Shown one piece after another: positions 44,426 through 53,012 of a stretch of 64,000 bases of DNA; position 1 is the stretch's first letter, and every line of letters starts with the position of its first letter. Made by a program: the position numbers and the translations under genes. The stretch spans positions 61,720 through 125,719 of the forward strand of contig JAJDAN010000004.1 of assembly GCA_029261855.1 (NCBI GenBank). The letters are read 5' to 3'. The DNA comes from Deltaproteobacteria bacterium. Its GTDB lineage: Bacteria; Myxococcota_A; UBA9160; UBA4427. The notes under the pieces are model-generated. The model saw nothing but the letters and a program-made list of their open reading frames with translations. It did not search any database and was not told where the DNA came from.

Positions 44426-45852
44426 GCGAGTCGTCGTTGAGCACGCCCGGCGAGATCTGCTTCGCGGACGCCCGCGAGATCGTCGTCGCCATCCGAGACA
44501 AGCGTCTCTCCGCAGTCGAGGTGATGCAGGCGCACATCGACCGCATCGAGACGGTGAACCCGGCCCTCAACGCCATCGTCACCTTCCTGCCGGAGCGCGG
44601 CCTCGAAGCCGCTCGACGCGCCGACCAGGCGCTTGCCCGGGGCGACGCACTCGGCCCCCTGCACGGCCTGCCCATTGCGCACAAGGACCTGTTCGACACC
44701 GCCGGCATCCGGACCACCCAGGGCTCGAAGCTCTTCGCCGACCACGTCCCCGCGATTGACGAGCTCATCGTCGAACGCATCCGCGCCGCGGGCGCGATCT
44801 GCATCGGCAAGACGAACGTGCCGGAATTCGGCGCCGGTTCGCAGACCTTCAACGAGGTCTTCGGCGAGACCCGCAATCCCTACGACCCGACGCGGACCTG
44901 CGGCGGAAGCAGCGGCGGTGCCGCCGTCGCCCTGGCTACGGGAATGCTGCCGATCGCCGACGGCAGCGACTTCGGCGGCTCTCTCCGCAACCCCGCCAGC
45001 TTCTGCAATGTGGTCGGCATGCGGCCCTCCACCGGGCGCGTACCGAGCTGGCCCGCGCAGCAGCCCTGGTCCGGGCTCGGTGTGCAGGGACCGATGGCGC
45101 GGAACGTGGCGGACGCGGCACTGCTGCTGTCGGCCATCGCGGGACCGGACCTGCGGTCGCCGGTCTCGCTCGGCGAACCGGGATCGCACTTCGCCGGGCC
45201 GCTCGAGCGAGACCTGGCCGGGGTGCGGATCGCGTGGAGCCACGACCTCGGCGGCCTGCCCATCGACCCGGCGGTCCGGAAGGCGCTGGCCCCCGGCCGC
45301 GCGGCGCTCGAGTCGCTCGGGTGCGTCGTCGAGGACGCCGAGCCGGATCTCAGCGGCGCCGCTGATGTCTTCGACACCCTGCGCGCCTGGCTCTTCGCCA
45401 TGGGCTTCGCGAACGCACCGGACTGGGCGCTCGACCACGTGAAGGACACCGTTCGCTGGAACGTGGAGCGTGGGCGGGCGCTGTCCGGTCTCGAAGTCGG
45501 CCGCGCCGAAGCCGCGCGCAGCGAGCTCTACCACCGCATGCGCGGGTTCATGGACGACTACGCGTTCCTCGCGCTACCCGTCAGCCAGGTGCCGCCATTC
45601 CCGATCGAGGAGCGCTGGGTGCGCGAGATCGCGGGCGTGAAGATGAACAGCTACATCGACTGGATGCAGTCGTGCTCGATCATCACCGTCACCGGGCACC
45701 CCGCCATCTCGCTGCCGTGCGGCTTCACCGACGACGGAATGCCGGTGGGCCTGCAGATCGTCGGACGATACCGGGACGACGCCGGCGTCCTCGCCCTCGG
45801 GCACGCCTTCGAGCAGGCGACCCGGACCGGCGAGCGCCGCCCCGACTGCTGA
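44413..45852 (+). CDS. Amidase (amidase signature family)
   Basis: 479 residues from GTG at 44413 (a TTG at 44437 is an alternative). The Ser-cisSer-Lys triad is readable: Lys in GLPIAHKDLFDTAGI near residue 87, cis-Ser and Ser in CGGSSGGAAVALATGMLPIA and DGSDFGGSLRNPASF. Enzymes of this group hydrolyse linear amides, aryl amides or amino-acid amides; GatA-type tRNA amidation is unlikely because no GatB/C is present and the sequence FLALPVSQVPPFPIEERW is degradative-type. Coupled to the amidohydrolase in front of it. Confidence 0.88.
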   Translation: MPALSESSLSTPGEICFADAREIVVAIRDKRLSAVEVMQAHIDRIETVNPALNAIVTFLPERGLEAARRADQALARGDALGPLHGLPIAHKDLFDTAGIRTTQGSKLFADHVPAIDELIVERIRAAGAICIGKTNVPEFGAGSQTFNEVFGETRNPYDPTRTCGGSSGGAAVALATGMLPIADGSDFGGSLRNPASFCNVVGMRPSTGRVPSWPAQQPWSGLGVQGPMARNVADAALLLSAIAGPDLRSPVSLGEPGSHFAGPLERDLAGVRIAWSHDLGGLPIDPAVRKALAPGRAALESLGCVVEDAEPDLSGAADVFDTLRAWLFAMGFANAPDWALDHVKDTVRWNVERGRALSGLEVGRAEAARSELYHRMRGFMDDYAFLALPVSQVPPFPIEERWVREIAGVKMNSYIDWMQSCSIITVTGHPAISLPCGFTDDGMPVGLQIVGRYRDDAGVLALGHAFEQATRTGERRPDC

Positions 45853-45949
45853 ACTTCCGCTCGCGAGTCCCGCGCGACCCCCGACCCGGTTTCTGCACGC
45901 CAGTTGCCAGTCGCCGAATCCTCGCTCGGCGAGGTAGCATCCAAGGCCC

Positions 45950-47083
45950 ATGTCGGATCTGGACCTCGCGCAGGGCTTCGAGCCCACCTACGACAAGATT
46001 CTCTCCGGCTACCACACCTTCCATCATCCCCATGATTTCGACCTGGAGTGGGGCGGCAGGCTGCCGGGCTTCAATATCGCCTGGGAGAGCTGGGGCGAGC
46101 CCAACGCCGCCCGCGACAACGTCGTCCTCGTCCACACGGGCCTGTCCGCATCGTCCCACGCGCACAGCCAGCCCGACAATCCCAACCCCGGCTGGTGGGA
46201 AGGGTTCATCGGCCCGGGCGCCGCGATCGACACCGACAAGTACCAGGTGTTGTGCACGAACCTGATCGGCGGTTGCTACGGCAGCACCGGTCCGTCGTCG
46301 ACGAACCCCGCCACGGGAGAGCCGTGGGCCACGGACTTCCCCATCGTCACCGTGCGCGACATGATCCGAGCGCAGATCCACCTGCTCGACCACCTCGGCA
46401 TCCAGCGACTGCACGCCTCGGTCGGCGCGTCTCTGGGCGGCATGCAGTCCCTGATGCTCGCGGCCCTCGAGCCGGACCGGGTCGATCGCATCGTCAGCAT
46501 CTCGGCCTGCATGCGTTCGTACCCGCAGGCCATCGCGCTGCGTTTCATGCAGCGGCAGGCCGTGATGAACGACGCGGACTGGAACGAAGGCCGCTACTAC
46601 GGAAACAGCTTCCCGCACCGCGGCATGAAGGTGGCCCGCGGCATCGGCACCATCACCTACCGGAGCGGACCGGAATGGCAGAAGCGCTTCGGAAGGCGCC
46701 GCGCCGGCGGCCAGCCCCGGCTCGACGCCGACTTTCAGGTGGAGAGCTATCTCGCACACCAGGGTGAGAAGTTCTGCCTGCAGTACGACGCCAACTCCTA
46801 CCTCTACATCTCGAAGGCGATGGACCTCTTCGACCTGCAGCCCGAGAACGGGAACGACGGCCCCACCATCGACCACGTGCGCTGCCCGTCTCTGGTGATC
46901 GGCGTGACCTCGGACATCCTGTTCCCCGTGCGGCAGCAGCGCGAGCTGGCCGAGAGCCTGCGCAAGGCCGGCGCAGAGGTCAGCTACCTCGAGATCGACG
47001 CGCCCTACGGCCACGACACCTTCCTGATCGAGCGAGACACCGTCGGCGACGCTGTCCAGTCGCATCTCGAACACGAGGGCTGA
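45950..47083 (+). CDS. metX: Homoserine O-acetyltransferase-like alpha/beta-hydrolase
   Basis: 377 residues with the MetX alpha/beta-hydrolase fold: FNIAWESWGEPNAARDNVVL, NLIGGCYGSTGPSSTNPATG, the nucleophile elbow ASVGASLGGMQSLMLA near residue 160, and Asp/His of the triad in TSDILFPV and APYGHDTFLIERD. MetX acylates homoserine with acetyl-CoA (or succinyl-CoA) as the first step of methionine synthesis. Here it is 97 bp after the amidase gene, with no metY/metW beside it, and the elbow is GASLGG instead of GGSMGG; a different acyl acceptor is possible. Confidence 0.82.
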   Translation: MSDLDLAQGFEPTYDKILSGYHTFHHPHDFDLEWGGRLPGFNIAWESWGEPNAARDNVVLVHTGLSASSHAHSQPDNPNPGWWEGFIGPGAAIDTDKYQVLCTNLIGGCYGSTGPSSTNPATGEPWATDFPIVTVRDMIRAQIHLLDHLGIQRLHASVGASLGGMQSLMLAALEPDRVDRIVSISACMRSYPQAIALRFMQRQAVMNDADWNEGRYYGNSFPHRGMKVARGIGTITYRSGPEWQKRFGRRRAGGQPRLDADFQVESYLAHQGEKFCLQYDANSYLYISKAMDLFDLQPENGNDGPTIDHVRCPSLVIGVTSDILFPVRQQRELAESLRKAGAEVSYLEIDAPYGHDTFLIERDTVGDAVQSHLEHEG

Positions 47084-47117
47084 GACTCCATCACCTGGCA
47101 CGCGCCTGACGAAAGCA

Positions 47118-47156
47118 GGGCCCACGGGGCCCGCTCGCCAGGGCCTTCTCCCTGGC
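47118..47156 (+). terminator. Two tandem GC hairpins after the MetX-like gene
   Basis: GGGCCC-ACG-GGGCCC at 47118-47132 and GCCAGGG-CCTTCT-CCCTGGC at 47137-47156, both perfect. They begin 35 bp past the stop codon. There is no U-run, so termination efficiency is uncertain. Confidence 0.5.
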
Positions 47157-47264
47157 CAGGGCGCCGGCGGCTAGCAACACAGAGGCATCACAGCGGCAAC
47201 TCCCGTTGCTGTCCTCAAGCGCACCCTTCGGGATCCCGATTTCCAGTCGGGAGGAGTGCGCCCC

Positions 47265-49136
47265 TTGTTCCCGCGCTTCGAAAGAATGCGAAGTTTCGCC
47301 TCGGACCAGATCGTCGATCTCGGCATTCCGGAAGGCTCGCTCTCGCCCGAGGACATGCGGCGCACGCGCATCCTCTCCATCACATCCCTCGGGATCTGCA
47401 TCCTGGCGGGCATTCCGTCGATCGTGCACCTGTCCCGAATCGGGCTCGTGGTCCCGCTCGCCCTGCTCGTGCTGGCCATCACCGCTGCCATGATCAATCT
47501 CGTCATGCTGCGAGCGACGCACGAGCCACGGCTCGCCGCCCACTTCGGCGTCGTGATCCTCGGCAGCTTCCTTGCGACTTCTCTCACCTTCACGGGCGGC
47601 TTCTACGATACGACCTTCGGCTGGCTGTACGTCATGCCCCTGGCAGCCGCGGTGCTTCTCGACATGCGGGCTGCCGCCGTCTGGACGGGGATCACCATCG
47701 CGACGACGCTGGTCTTCTGGCTGCTTCCGGACTTCGGCATCGAACTCGTGAGCCGGGTGCCGGAAGACCTACGCGCCGGCAACGCGCTCTTCAACCGCGT
47801 GACCTCCATCTTCACGATCGGCATCATCGGCGCCAGCTTCGTCGCCGGGCAGCGGAAGGCTGAACGCCAGCTCGCTTCCGCGAACCGCGACGTGGTGGCG
47901 GAGACCGCCTATGTGCAGCTGCTGATGCACGCAGCGGTGGCCGCCAACGAGGCGAAGTCCTTCGACAACGCCATGCGCGACAGCATGCGTCGCATCTGCG
48001 AGACCATGAACTGGGTCGCCGGCCACATCTACCTGGTGGCGGAGGATGGGTCGAGCAGCACCAGTGGGATCGGATTCGTGAGGGATCGGAAGCTCGAGGC
48101 GCTCAACCCGCAGATGCGAAAGCATCGTTTCCCCGCCGGCGTTGGCGTCGTGGGCGAGGCGATCAGCCAGAAGAAGCCGCAGATCCTCGAGACCTTCGAC
48201 GTCCCGGACGATCCGGAATCTGCCGCATCCGTCGCGCGACGCAGCGGCGTCCAGAGCGCCATGGCGGTGCCCGTCTTCGTCAACGGAGCAGTCCCGGCCG
48301 TGATGCTCTTCGCGTCTCCCGTGAAGATCGAGGACACGGAGCGTCTCACGGAGGTCTTCTCCCTCATCGGTGTCCAGCTCGGCAAGGTCGCCGAGCGCAC
48401 GGCCCTCCAGGAACGCGTCCAGCAGACGCAGAAGATGGAGGCCGTGGGCCAGCTCGCCGCGGGCGTCGCGCACGAGATCAACAACCCGATGTCGTACGTC
48501 CGGACGAACCTCCACACCCTGCGAGAAGAATGGAACGAGCTGAGCTCGAAGCTCGGGGACGAGGACGTGCAGCGCCTGTCCGACTTCGAGGAGCTGATCG
48601 ACGAATCCCTCGAAGGCGTCGAACGAACCATCGGCATCGTACGAGACGTGAAGGAATTCTCGCACAACGGCGCCGTCGACCGGAAGGACTGGGAATGTGT
48701 GTCACTGGCCGACGTGCTCGATGGGGCGCTGCGCGTCGCCGCATCCCAGGCGCCGAGCGGCGTGCGCCTCGAATCGAACCGTCGCGGTGATGCGACCTGT
48801 CTGTGTTCACCCAACCAGATCCGTCAGGTATTCGTGAACCTGATCGTCAACGCCGTCCAGGCGGTGGGGCAGTCGGGCCAGGTCTGGTTGTCCACCGGCC
48901 GGGACGGCAAGGACGTCTTCGCGCGAGTGGAGGACGACGGTCCGGGCATCTCGGAAGGGGCACGCGAGAGGCTCTTCGAGCCGTTCTTCACCACCAAACC
49001 GGTCGGCGAGGGAACGGGACTCGGGCTGTCGGTCTCGTACGAGATCGTCCGCAACCATGGCGGCGAGATCCTCGTCAGCTCCGAGCCGGGTTCGGGCGCC
49101 TGCTTCGAAGTGCGGCTCCCGGCAGAGCCGGACTGA
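47265..49136 (+). CDS. Membrane sensor histidine kinase with GAF domain
   Basis: 623 residues from TTG at 47265, nine bases after GGGAGGAG; GTG at 47256 abuts that site and ATG at 47286 is a later option. Six membrane spans occupy about 30-190, a GAF domain about 205-370 (FRAGVG-type core RFPAGVGVVGEAISQKKPQI), then the H-box GVAHEINNPMSYVRTNL with His near 402, the N-box VFVNLIVNAVQAV, G1 VEDDGPGIS, F-box LFEPFFTTKPVGEGTGLGLS. It autophosphorylates in response to a membrane or cytoplasmic signal. No response regulator lies beside it, so it is an orphan kinase here. Confidence 0.9.
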   Translation: MFPRFERMRSFASDQIVDLGIPEGSLSPEDMRRTRILSITSLGICILAGIPSIVHLSRIGLVVPLALLVLAITAAMINLVMLRATHEPRLAAHFGVVILGSFLATSLTFTGGFYDTTFGWLYVMPLAAAVLLDMRAAAVWTGITIATTLVFWLLPDFGIELVSRVPEDLRAGNALFNRVTSIFTIGIIGASFVAGQRKAERQLASANRDVVAETAYVQLLMHAAVAANEAKSFDNAMRDSMRRICETMNWVAGHIYLVAEDGSSSTSGIGFVRDRKLEALNPQMRKHRFPAGVGVVGEAISQKKPQILETFDVPDDPESAASVARRSGVQSAMAVPVFVNGAVPAVMLFASPVKIEDTERLTEVFSLIGVQLGKVAERTALQERVQQTQKMEAVGQLAAGVAHEINNPMSYVRTNLHTLREEWNELSSKLGDEDVQRLSDFEELIDESLEGVERTIGIVRDVKEFSHNGAVDRKDWECVSLADVLDGALRVAASQAPSGVRLESNRRGDATCLCSPNQIRQVFVNLIVNAVQAVGQSGQVWLSTGRDGKDVFARVEDDGPGISEGARERLFEPFFTTKPVGEGTGLGLSVSYEIVRNHGGEILVSSEPGSGACFEVRLPAEPD

Positions 49137-49159
49137 AGCAGATTGGGCCCTTCCAGGCG

Positions 49160-49546
49160 TCAGCCGGGCAGCTCGATTTCGAGCATTGCCCGCTTGTGGA
49201 TCCGCCCGGTGAGCGTCGAGAAGAAGTTCGCCGCGCGCATGACGATCCCGTATTTGGACAGGAACGCGCCGTAGGCGCGGTCGATGATCTCCGACTCGCT
49301 GACGACCCGGCCGGTGCCCTCGACGAAGTCCCCGCGCAGGCCCCCTCGCACGTCGCAAGGCGCGAGCGCGACCCGCCGGGTGGCGCGGATGCGCTTGACC
49401 TTGCCTGCCTTCGCTTCGCTGAACACGTAGAGACGACCGTTCGCCTCGGCGACCCACACGGGGGTCCGTACCTCGCGACCATCACGCCGGAAGGTCGCCA
49501 GACTGACGTACTTCTCGGCGCCCAGGTGTTGCGTGTCGTGCGACAT
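49160..49546 (-). CDS. PPOX class (pyridoxamine-5'-phosphate-oxidase-like) protein, probably F420/FMN-binding
   Basis: 128 residues, a single split beta-barrel: YVSLATFRRDGREVRTPVWV, GRLYVFSEAKAGKVKRIRAT and RRVALAPCDVRGGLRGDFVE. The K-V-K-R-I-R phosphate-binding pattern matches F420-dependent or FMN split-barrel reductases (Rv-type PPOX). It may reduce a small enone or bind a flavin. Its ATG (49546-49544) and the ATG proposed for the divergent PQQ dehydrogenase (49545-49547) share the palindrome CATG, so one of the two starts is probably further downstream. Confidence 0.82.
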   Translation of the reverse strand: MSHDTQHLGAEKYVSLATFRRDGREVRTPVWVAEANGRLYVFSEAKAGKVKRIRATRRVALAPCDVRGGLRGDFVEGTGRVVSESEIIDRAYGAFLSKYGIVMRAANFFSTLTGRIHKRAMLEIELPG

Positions 49547-51761
49547 GTCCGGCCTCGATTGCGCCTCCTGCGGAGGCAGCGGATCTGGGTTATCCCGTGG
49601 CGTGCTCGCAACGCTAGCAGCCGCCCTCGTCCTGCTCGTTGGGCTCTCGAGCGGGGCATCTGCCGCCCAGTCCGACGCTGAGCCTGCACCCCAGTCGGGG
49701 GTCGGGTGGGTCGATGCGGCCCGGATCGAGGCCGCGAACCTCGAGCCCGCGAGCTGGCTGGCCCATGGCCGAAGCTACGACGAGCAGCGCTACAGCCCCC
49801 TCGACCAGATCGATCGCGACAACGTCGGCCGACTCGGGCTGGCCTGGTCGTACCGCACCCAGACCGTCCGGGGGCTCGAGGCGACGCCGATCGTCGTCGA
49901 CGGAATCCTCTACGCGACGGGCAGCTGGTCGGTCGTCTATGCCCTCGACGCCGCCACCGGACACGAGATCTGGACCTACGACCCCAAGGTGCCGCGCGCC
50001 AAGGGACGCGACGCCTGCTGCGACGTGGTCAACCGCGGCGTCGCCGTGTGGAAGGGGCGCGTCTACGTCGGGACGCTCGACGGTCGACTCGTCGCCCTCG
50101 ACGCCGCCACCGGCAAGCCCGACTGGGAAGTGCTCACCGTCGACCCGGAGCAGCCCTACACGATCACTGGCGCGCCGCGCGTGGTGAAGGGTCGCGTGAT
50201 CATCGGCAACGGCGGCGCCGAGTTCGGTGTGCGCGGCTATTTCAGCGCCTACGACGCGGAGACCGGCGCCCTCGCCTGGCGCTTCTACACCGTGCCGAAG
50301 AGCAGCGACGGGCCGCACGAACACCCCGAGCTCGCGCTGGCGGCGAAGACCTGGTCGAGAGACTCGATGTTCGAGTTGGGTCTCGGCGGCACCGTCTGGG
50401 ACTCGATGGCCTTCGACCCGGAGCTCGACCTGCTGTACGTGGGGGTCGGCAACGCGTCGGTCTACGACCGCGACAAGCGCAGTCCGGGCGGTGGCGACAA
50501 CCTGTTCCTCGCCTCCATCCTGGCGGTGAAGCCGGACACGGGCCGCCTGGTCTGGCACTACCAGACGACGCCGGGCGAGTATTGGGACTACACGGCGACC
50601 CAGCACATGATCCTCGCCGACATCGAGATCGGCGAAAAGAAGCGCAGGGTGCTGATGCAGGCACCGAAGAACGGCTTCTTCTACGTGCTCGACCGGGCGA
50701 CGGGTGAGCTGATCTCCGCCGAGAAGTACTCGGTCGCCACCTGGGCGACCCACATCGACCTCGCCACGGGCCGACCGGTGGAGCGGCCCGAAGCGCACTG
50801 GTCGAAGAAGAGCGCCATGGTTTCGCCGGGCGTCGCCGGTGCACACAACTGGCACCCCATGTCGTTCTCTCCGAGAACCGGGCTCGTGTACATCCCGAGC
50901 ACCGCCTTCGCCTACGCCTTCGAGCCCGACCCGAACTTCGAACCGTTGCCGCACACCATGAACACCGCCGAGGACTGGGGGGCCGTCTCCCGGAGCCTCG
51001 AGGGCTACATGGACGCCATGCGCTTCTGCACGCCGGCCCACATCACCGCATGGGACCCGGTCGCGCAGAAGCAGGTCTGGCGCGTCGACCACAGCTCGCA
51101 GGTCCCCGGCGGCCTGCTGTCGACGGCGGGCGACCTGGTGTTCCAGGGAACGGGCGCGGGCGTCTTCGCCGCCTACGACGCGACGTCCGGCCGCAGGCTC
51201 TGGCAGTCCGAGACCAAGGTGGGCGTGATGGCGCCGCCCATCAGCTACGCCATCGACGGCGAGCAGTACATCGCGGTGCTGGCCGGTATCGGTGGGTCGC
51301 ACGGCCTGCACCGGGACATTCTTCGCTTCAAGAACGACGGCCGCATTCTCGCCTTCAAGCTCGGAGGCGAGGCCCCGATGCCCCCGGTCGAGGCCATTGA
51401 CGACGGACCGGGCGAGCCCCCGCGGCTGGCGCTCAACGACGAAAAGGTCGACCGCGGTCGCAACCTGTATGCGCGCCACTGCGCGCGCTGTCACGGCATC
51501 ACCACGCGCAGCGCGGGCGTGATCCCAGACCTCAAGCGCTCGAAGCGGGGCGTCCATGAGAGCTGGAACGAGATCGTGCTCGGCGGAATCCTGAGCGGCG
51601 GCGGAATGGCGAGCTTCGCCGACGTCCTCGACGCCCGGAACGCCGAAGACATCCACGCGTACGTCGTGGCGCGCGCCCTCCACGAGCCGACGCTGCTCGA
51701 AGGGCTGGCGCTATGGGCCTCGCAGTACGTCTGCGTTCCCGCCGAGTGGGCCGCCGACTAG
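49545..51761 (+). CDS. PQQ-dependent quinohaemoprotein alcohol dehydrogenase
   Basis: 738 residues from ATG at 49545 (GTG at 49602 is an alternative giving a plain signal peptide VLATLAAALVLLVGLSSG). The eight-bladed propeller shows repeated tryptophan-docking motifs (LYVGVGNASVYD, GHEIWTYDP, ATGKPDWEV) and the vicinal disulphide GRDACCDVVNRGVAVW near 158 that contacts PQQ. The C-terminal cytochrome c domain has CARCH (near 645) and an axial Met candidate in GGGMASFAD. It oxidises primary or aromatic alcohols in the periplasm and passes electrons to a cytochrome. Its TAG stop starts a CTAG repeat. Confidence 0.92.
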   Translation: MSGLDCASCGGSGSGLSRGVLATLAAALVLLVGLSSGASAAQSDAEPAPQSGVGWVDAARIEAANLEPASWLAHGRSYDEQRYSPLDQIDRDNVGRLGLAWSYRTQTVRGLEATPIVVDGILYATGSWSVVYALDAATGHEIWTYDPKVPRAKGRDACCDVVNRGVAVWKGRVYVGTLDGRLVALDAATGKPDWEVLTVDPEQPYTITGAPRVVKGRVIIGNGGAEFGVRGYFSAYDAETGALAWRFYTVPKSSDGPHEHPELALAAKTWSRDSMFELGLGGTVWDSMAFDPELDLLYVGVGNASVYDRDKRSPGGGDNLFLASILAVKPDTGRLVWHYQTTPGEYWDYTATQHMILADIEIGEKKRRVLMQAPKNGFFYVLDRATGELISAEKYSVATWATHIDLATGRPVERPEAHWSKKSAMVSPGVAGAHNWHPMSFSPRTGLVYIPSTAFAYAFEPDPNFEPLPHTMNTAEDWGAVSRSLEGYMDAMRFCTPAHITAWDPVAQKQVWRVDHSSQVPGGLLSTAGDLVFQGTGAGVFAAYDATSGRRLWQSETKVGVMAPPISYAIDGEQYIAVLAGIGGSHGLHRDILRFKNDGRILAFKLGGEAPMPPVEAIDDGPGEPPRLALNDEKVDRGRNLYARHCARCHGITTRSAGVIPDLKRSKRGVHESWNEIVLGGILSGGGMASFADVLDARNAEDIHAYVVARALHEPTLLEGLALWASQYVCVPAEWAAD

Positions 51762-52063
51762 CCCTGATCCGTCATGCGGATCCGGGCGCGACCCCAATTC
51801 GCGCCCGGAATCGGGCGACGCTCCGTCTCGCGCGGCGATTCGGCTCTTGGCACTCGAGTTCACCGGTGTGAGATCGTCGCGCTCTCGACGAGAACCACCC
51901 GGGAAGCGGGATCCGCAAGGTTCAGCAGAAGCCCAGCGAGCGCTGTGCCAAGACGATGACGGATTGGGGCTAGGAGGCCGACCCAAGACTCCGTTTTGGG
52001 TTTTCGGCGCCCGTCGCACGCCGGGCCCCCGGGGCGCCGCCGCGGGCCGGCCAGCTAGGAGCA
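51758..52063. repeat. Composite CTAG-bounded repeat region after the alcohol dehydrogenase
   Basis: CTAG occurs at 51758 (the dehydrogenase TAG stop), 51970 and 52055. The first unit begins CTAGCCCTGATCCGTCAT, like the unit at 53759. The block at 51968-52001 (GGCTAGGAGGCCGACCCAAG then a TCC loop) matches 34955-34990 read in reverse. It ends in a GC-rich hairpin near 52010-52050 and CAGCTAGGAGCAGCCGG, similar to 55720-55735. The rest of the interval to 52206 holds no gene. Confidence 0.65.
51881..51975 (+). repeat. 95-bp inverted repeat, left copy
   Basis: Starts GCTCTCGACGAGAACCAC and ends GACGGATTGGGGCTAGGA. Aligned by eye with the reverse complement of 53757-53851 it shows about ten differences in 95 bp, including an unbroken match through GGTTCAGCAGAAGCCCAGCG. 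Together the two copies bracket the genes at 52207-53762. Confidence 0.75.
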
Positions 52064-52206
52064 GCCGGTGACTTGCGTGTTGCCTGCCGGCAGTTTTCCG
52101 GTTGTGACGGCGAACACCGAACTGCGTCGCTCCGAGGTGATACCGCATCAGTTTCAAGCGACTCGGGCCGATAGGGGGAGCCACCCTGCGCATCGAGGAG
52201 CGTGCA

Positions 52207-52983
52207 ATGCCCCATTCGACCCCCCCCCGTCCGATCGCCCCCAGGGCCGAGGCCTTCCGGCGCCGCGTCCTTCTGCGCGCCGGCGGATGCGCTGCCTGGA
52301 TCGGGATCGGCCTGCTGGCATTGGCGACCCCCAACGCATTCGCGGGGACGGAGACCACTCGCGAAGGCGCCGAGGCGCTGGCGTCCCTCGATGCCATCCT
52401 GGCGAGCTTCCAGACCCGCATGAGCGCCGAGCTCGACCCGGGACAGGACCTCGCCATGAACGAGACCCTGAACGACACCACCCAACAGCACGTCGACGCG
52501 ATGGCCGTCCGCCACGACACCGACGCCTACATGTCGAGACAGATCGACGAGCGCATCGACCGCGACCTGATGGTCCTGACCGACGAGTTCCGTACCACCG
52601 CACTGGCGTCAGCGCGAGAGGGCGGCGACGAGGCAGGCTCGGCCCAGCTGGCGGACGCCCAGGCCAGCGATCCCATGCGAATGGAAAGCGGGTCCCTCGA
52701 GCTGGGTCGGACGACCCTCGCGCGGGTCAGCAATCGGCACGTGTCCCTTCGCCATCGTTTCGCCAAGCCCTTCGAGGAGGCACCGCGAGTGACGCTGGGT
52801 GTCCGGGCCGTGCAGCTGCCCAACGGCGAGCACGCCCAGATCGGCCTCCGGATCGTCGACGTGGACACGACCGGCTTCGACTACGAGGTCCAGACCTGGG
52901 GCGACCCGACGGTCGGTGACCTCACCGCGGACTGGGTCGCCTACAGCGAGTCCGGGGAGCGGTCGACACCTGCGTCCCGCTGA
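52207..52983 (+). CDS. Exported protein with C-terminal H-type-lectin-like domain
   Basis: 258 residues. A long basic N-terminus (EAFRRRVLLRAGGCAAWIGI) gives a signal peptide ending near TPNAFA. A helical, charged middle part (about 55-160) contains DTDAYMSRQIDERIDRDLMV. The last 80 residues show the H-type lectin pattern: RHRFAKPFEEAPRVTLGVRA, VDTTGFDYEVQTWGDPTV and TADWVAYSE, where the paired strands and Trp positions bind carbohydrate in eukaryotic homologues. Likely a periplasmic or secreted glycan-binding or structural protein. Flanked with its neighbour by inverted repeats. Confidence 0.7.
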   Translation: MPHSTPPRPIAPRAEAFRRRVLLRAGGCAAWIGIGLLALATPNAFAGTETTREGAEALASLDAILASFQTRMSAELDPGQDLAMNETLNDTTQQHVDAMAVRHDTDAYMSRQIDERIDRDLMVLTDEFRTTALASAREGGDEAGSAQLADAQASDPMRMESGSLELGRTTLARVSNRHVSLRHRFAKPFEEAPRVTLGVRAVQLPNGEHAQIGLRIVDVDTTGFDYEVQTWGDPTVGDLTADWVAYSESGERSTPASR

Positions 52984-53012
52984 GCTCGTGCGGACCTCGA
53001 CACGGAGCCAGG

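Noticed and set aside
44413..45852. GatA subunit of the tRNA amidotransferase
   Set aside because: No gatB or gatC adjacent, and the context is degradative (amidohydrolase, carrier).
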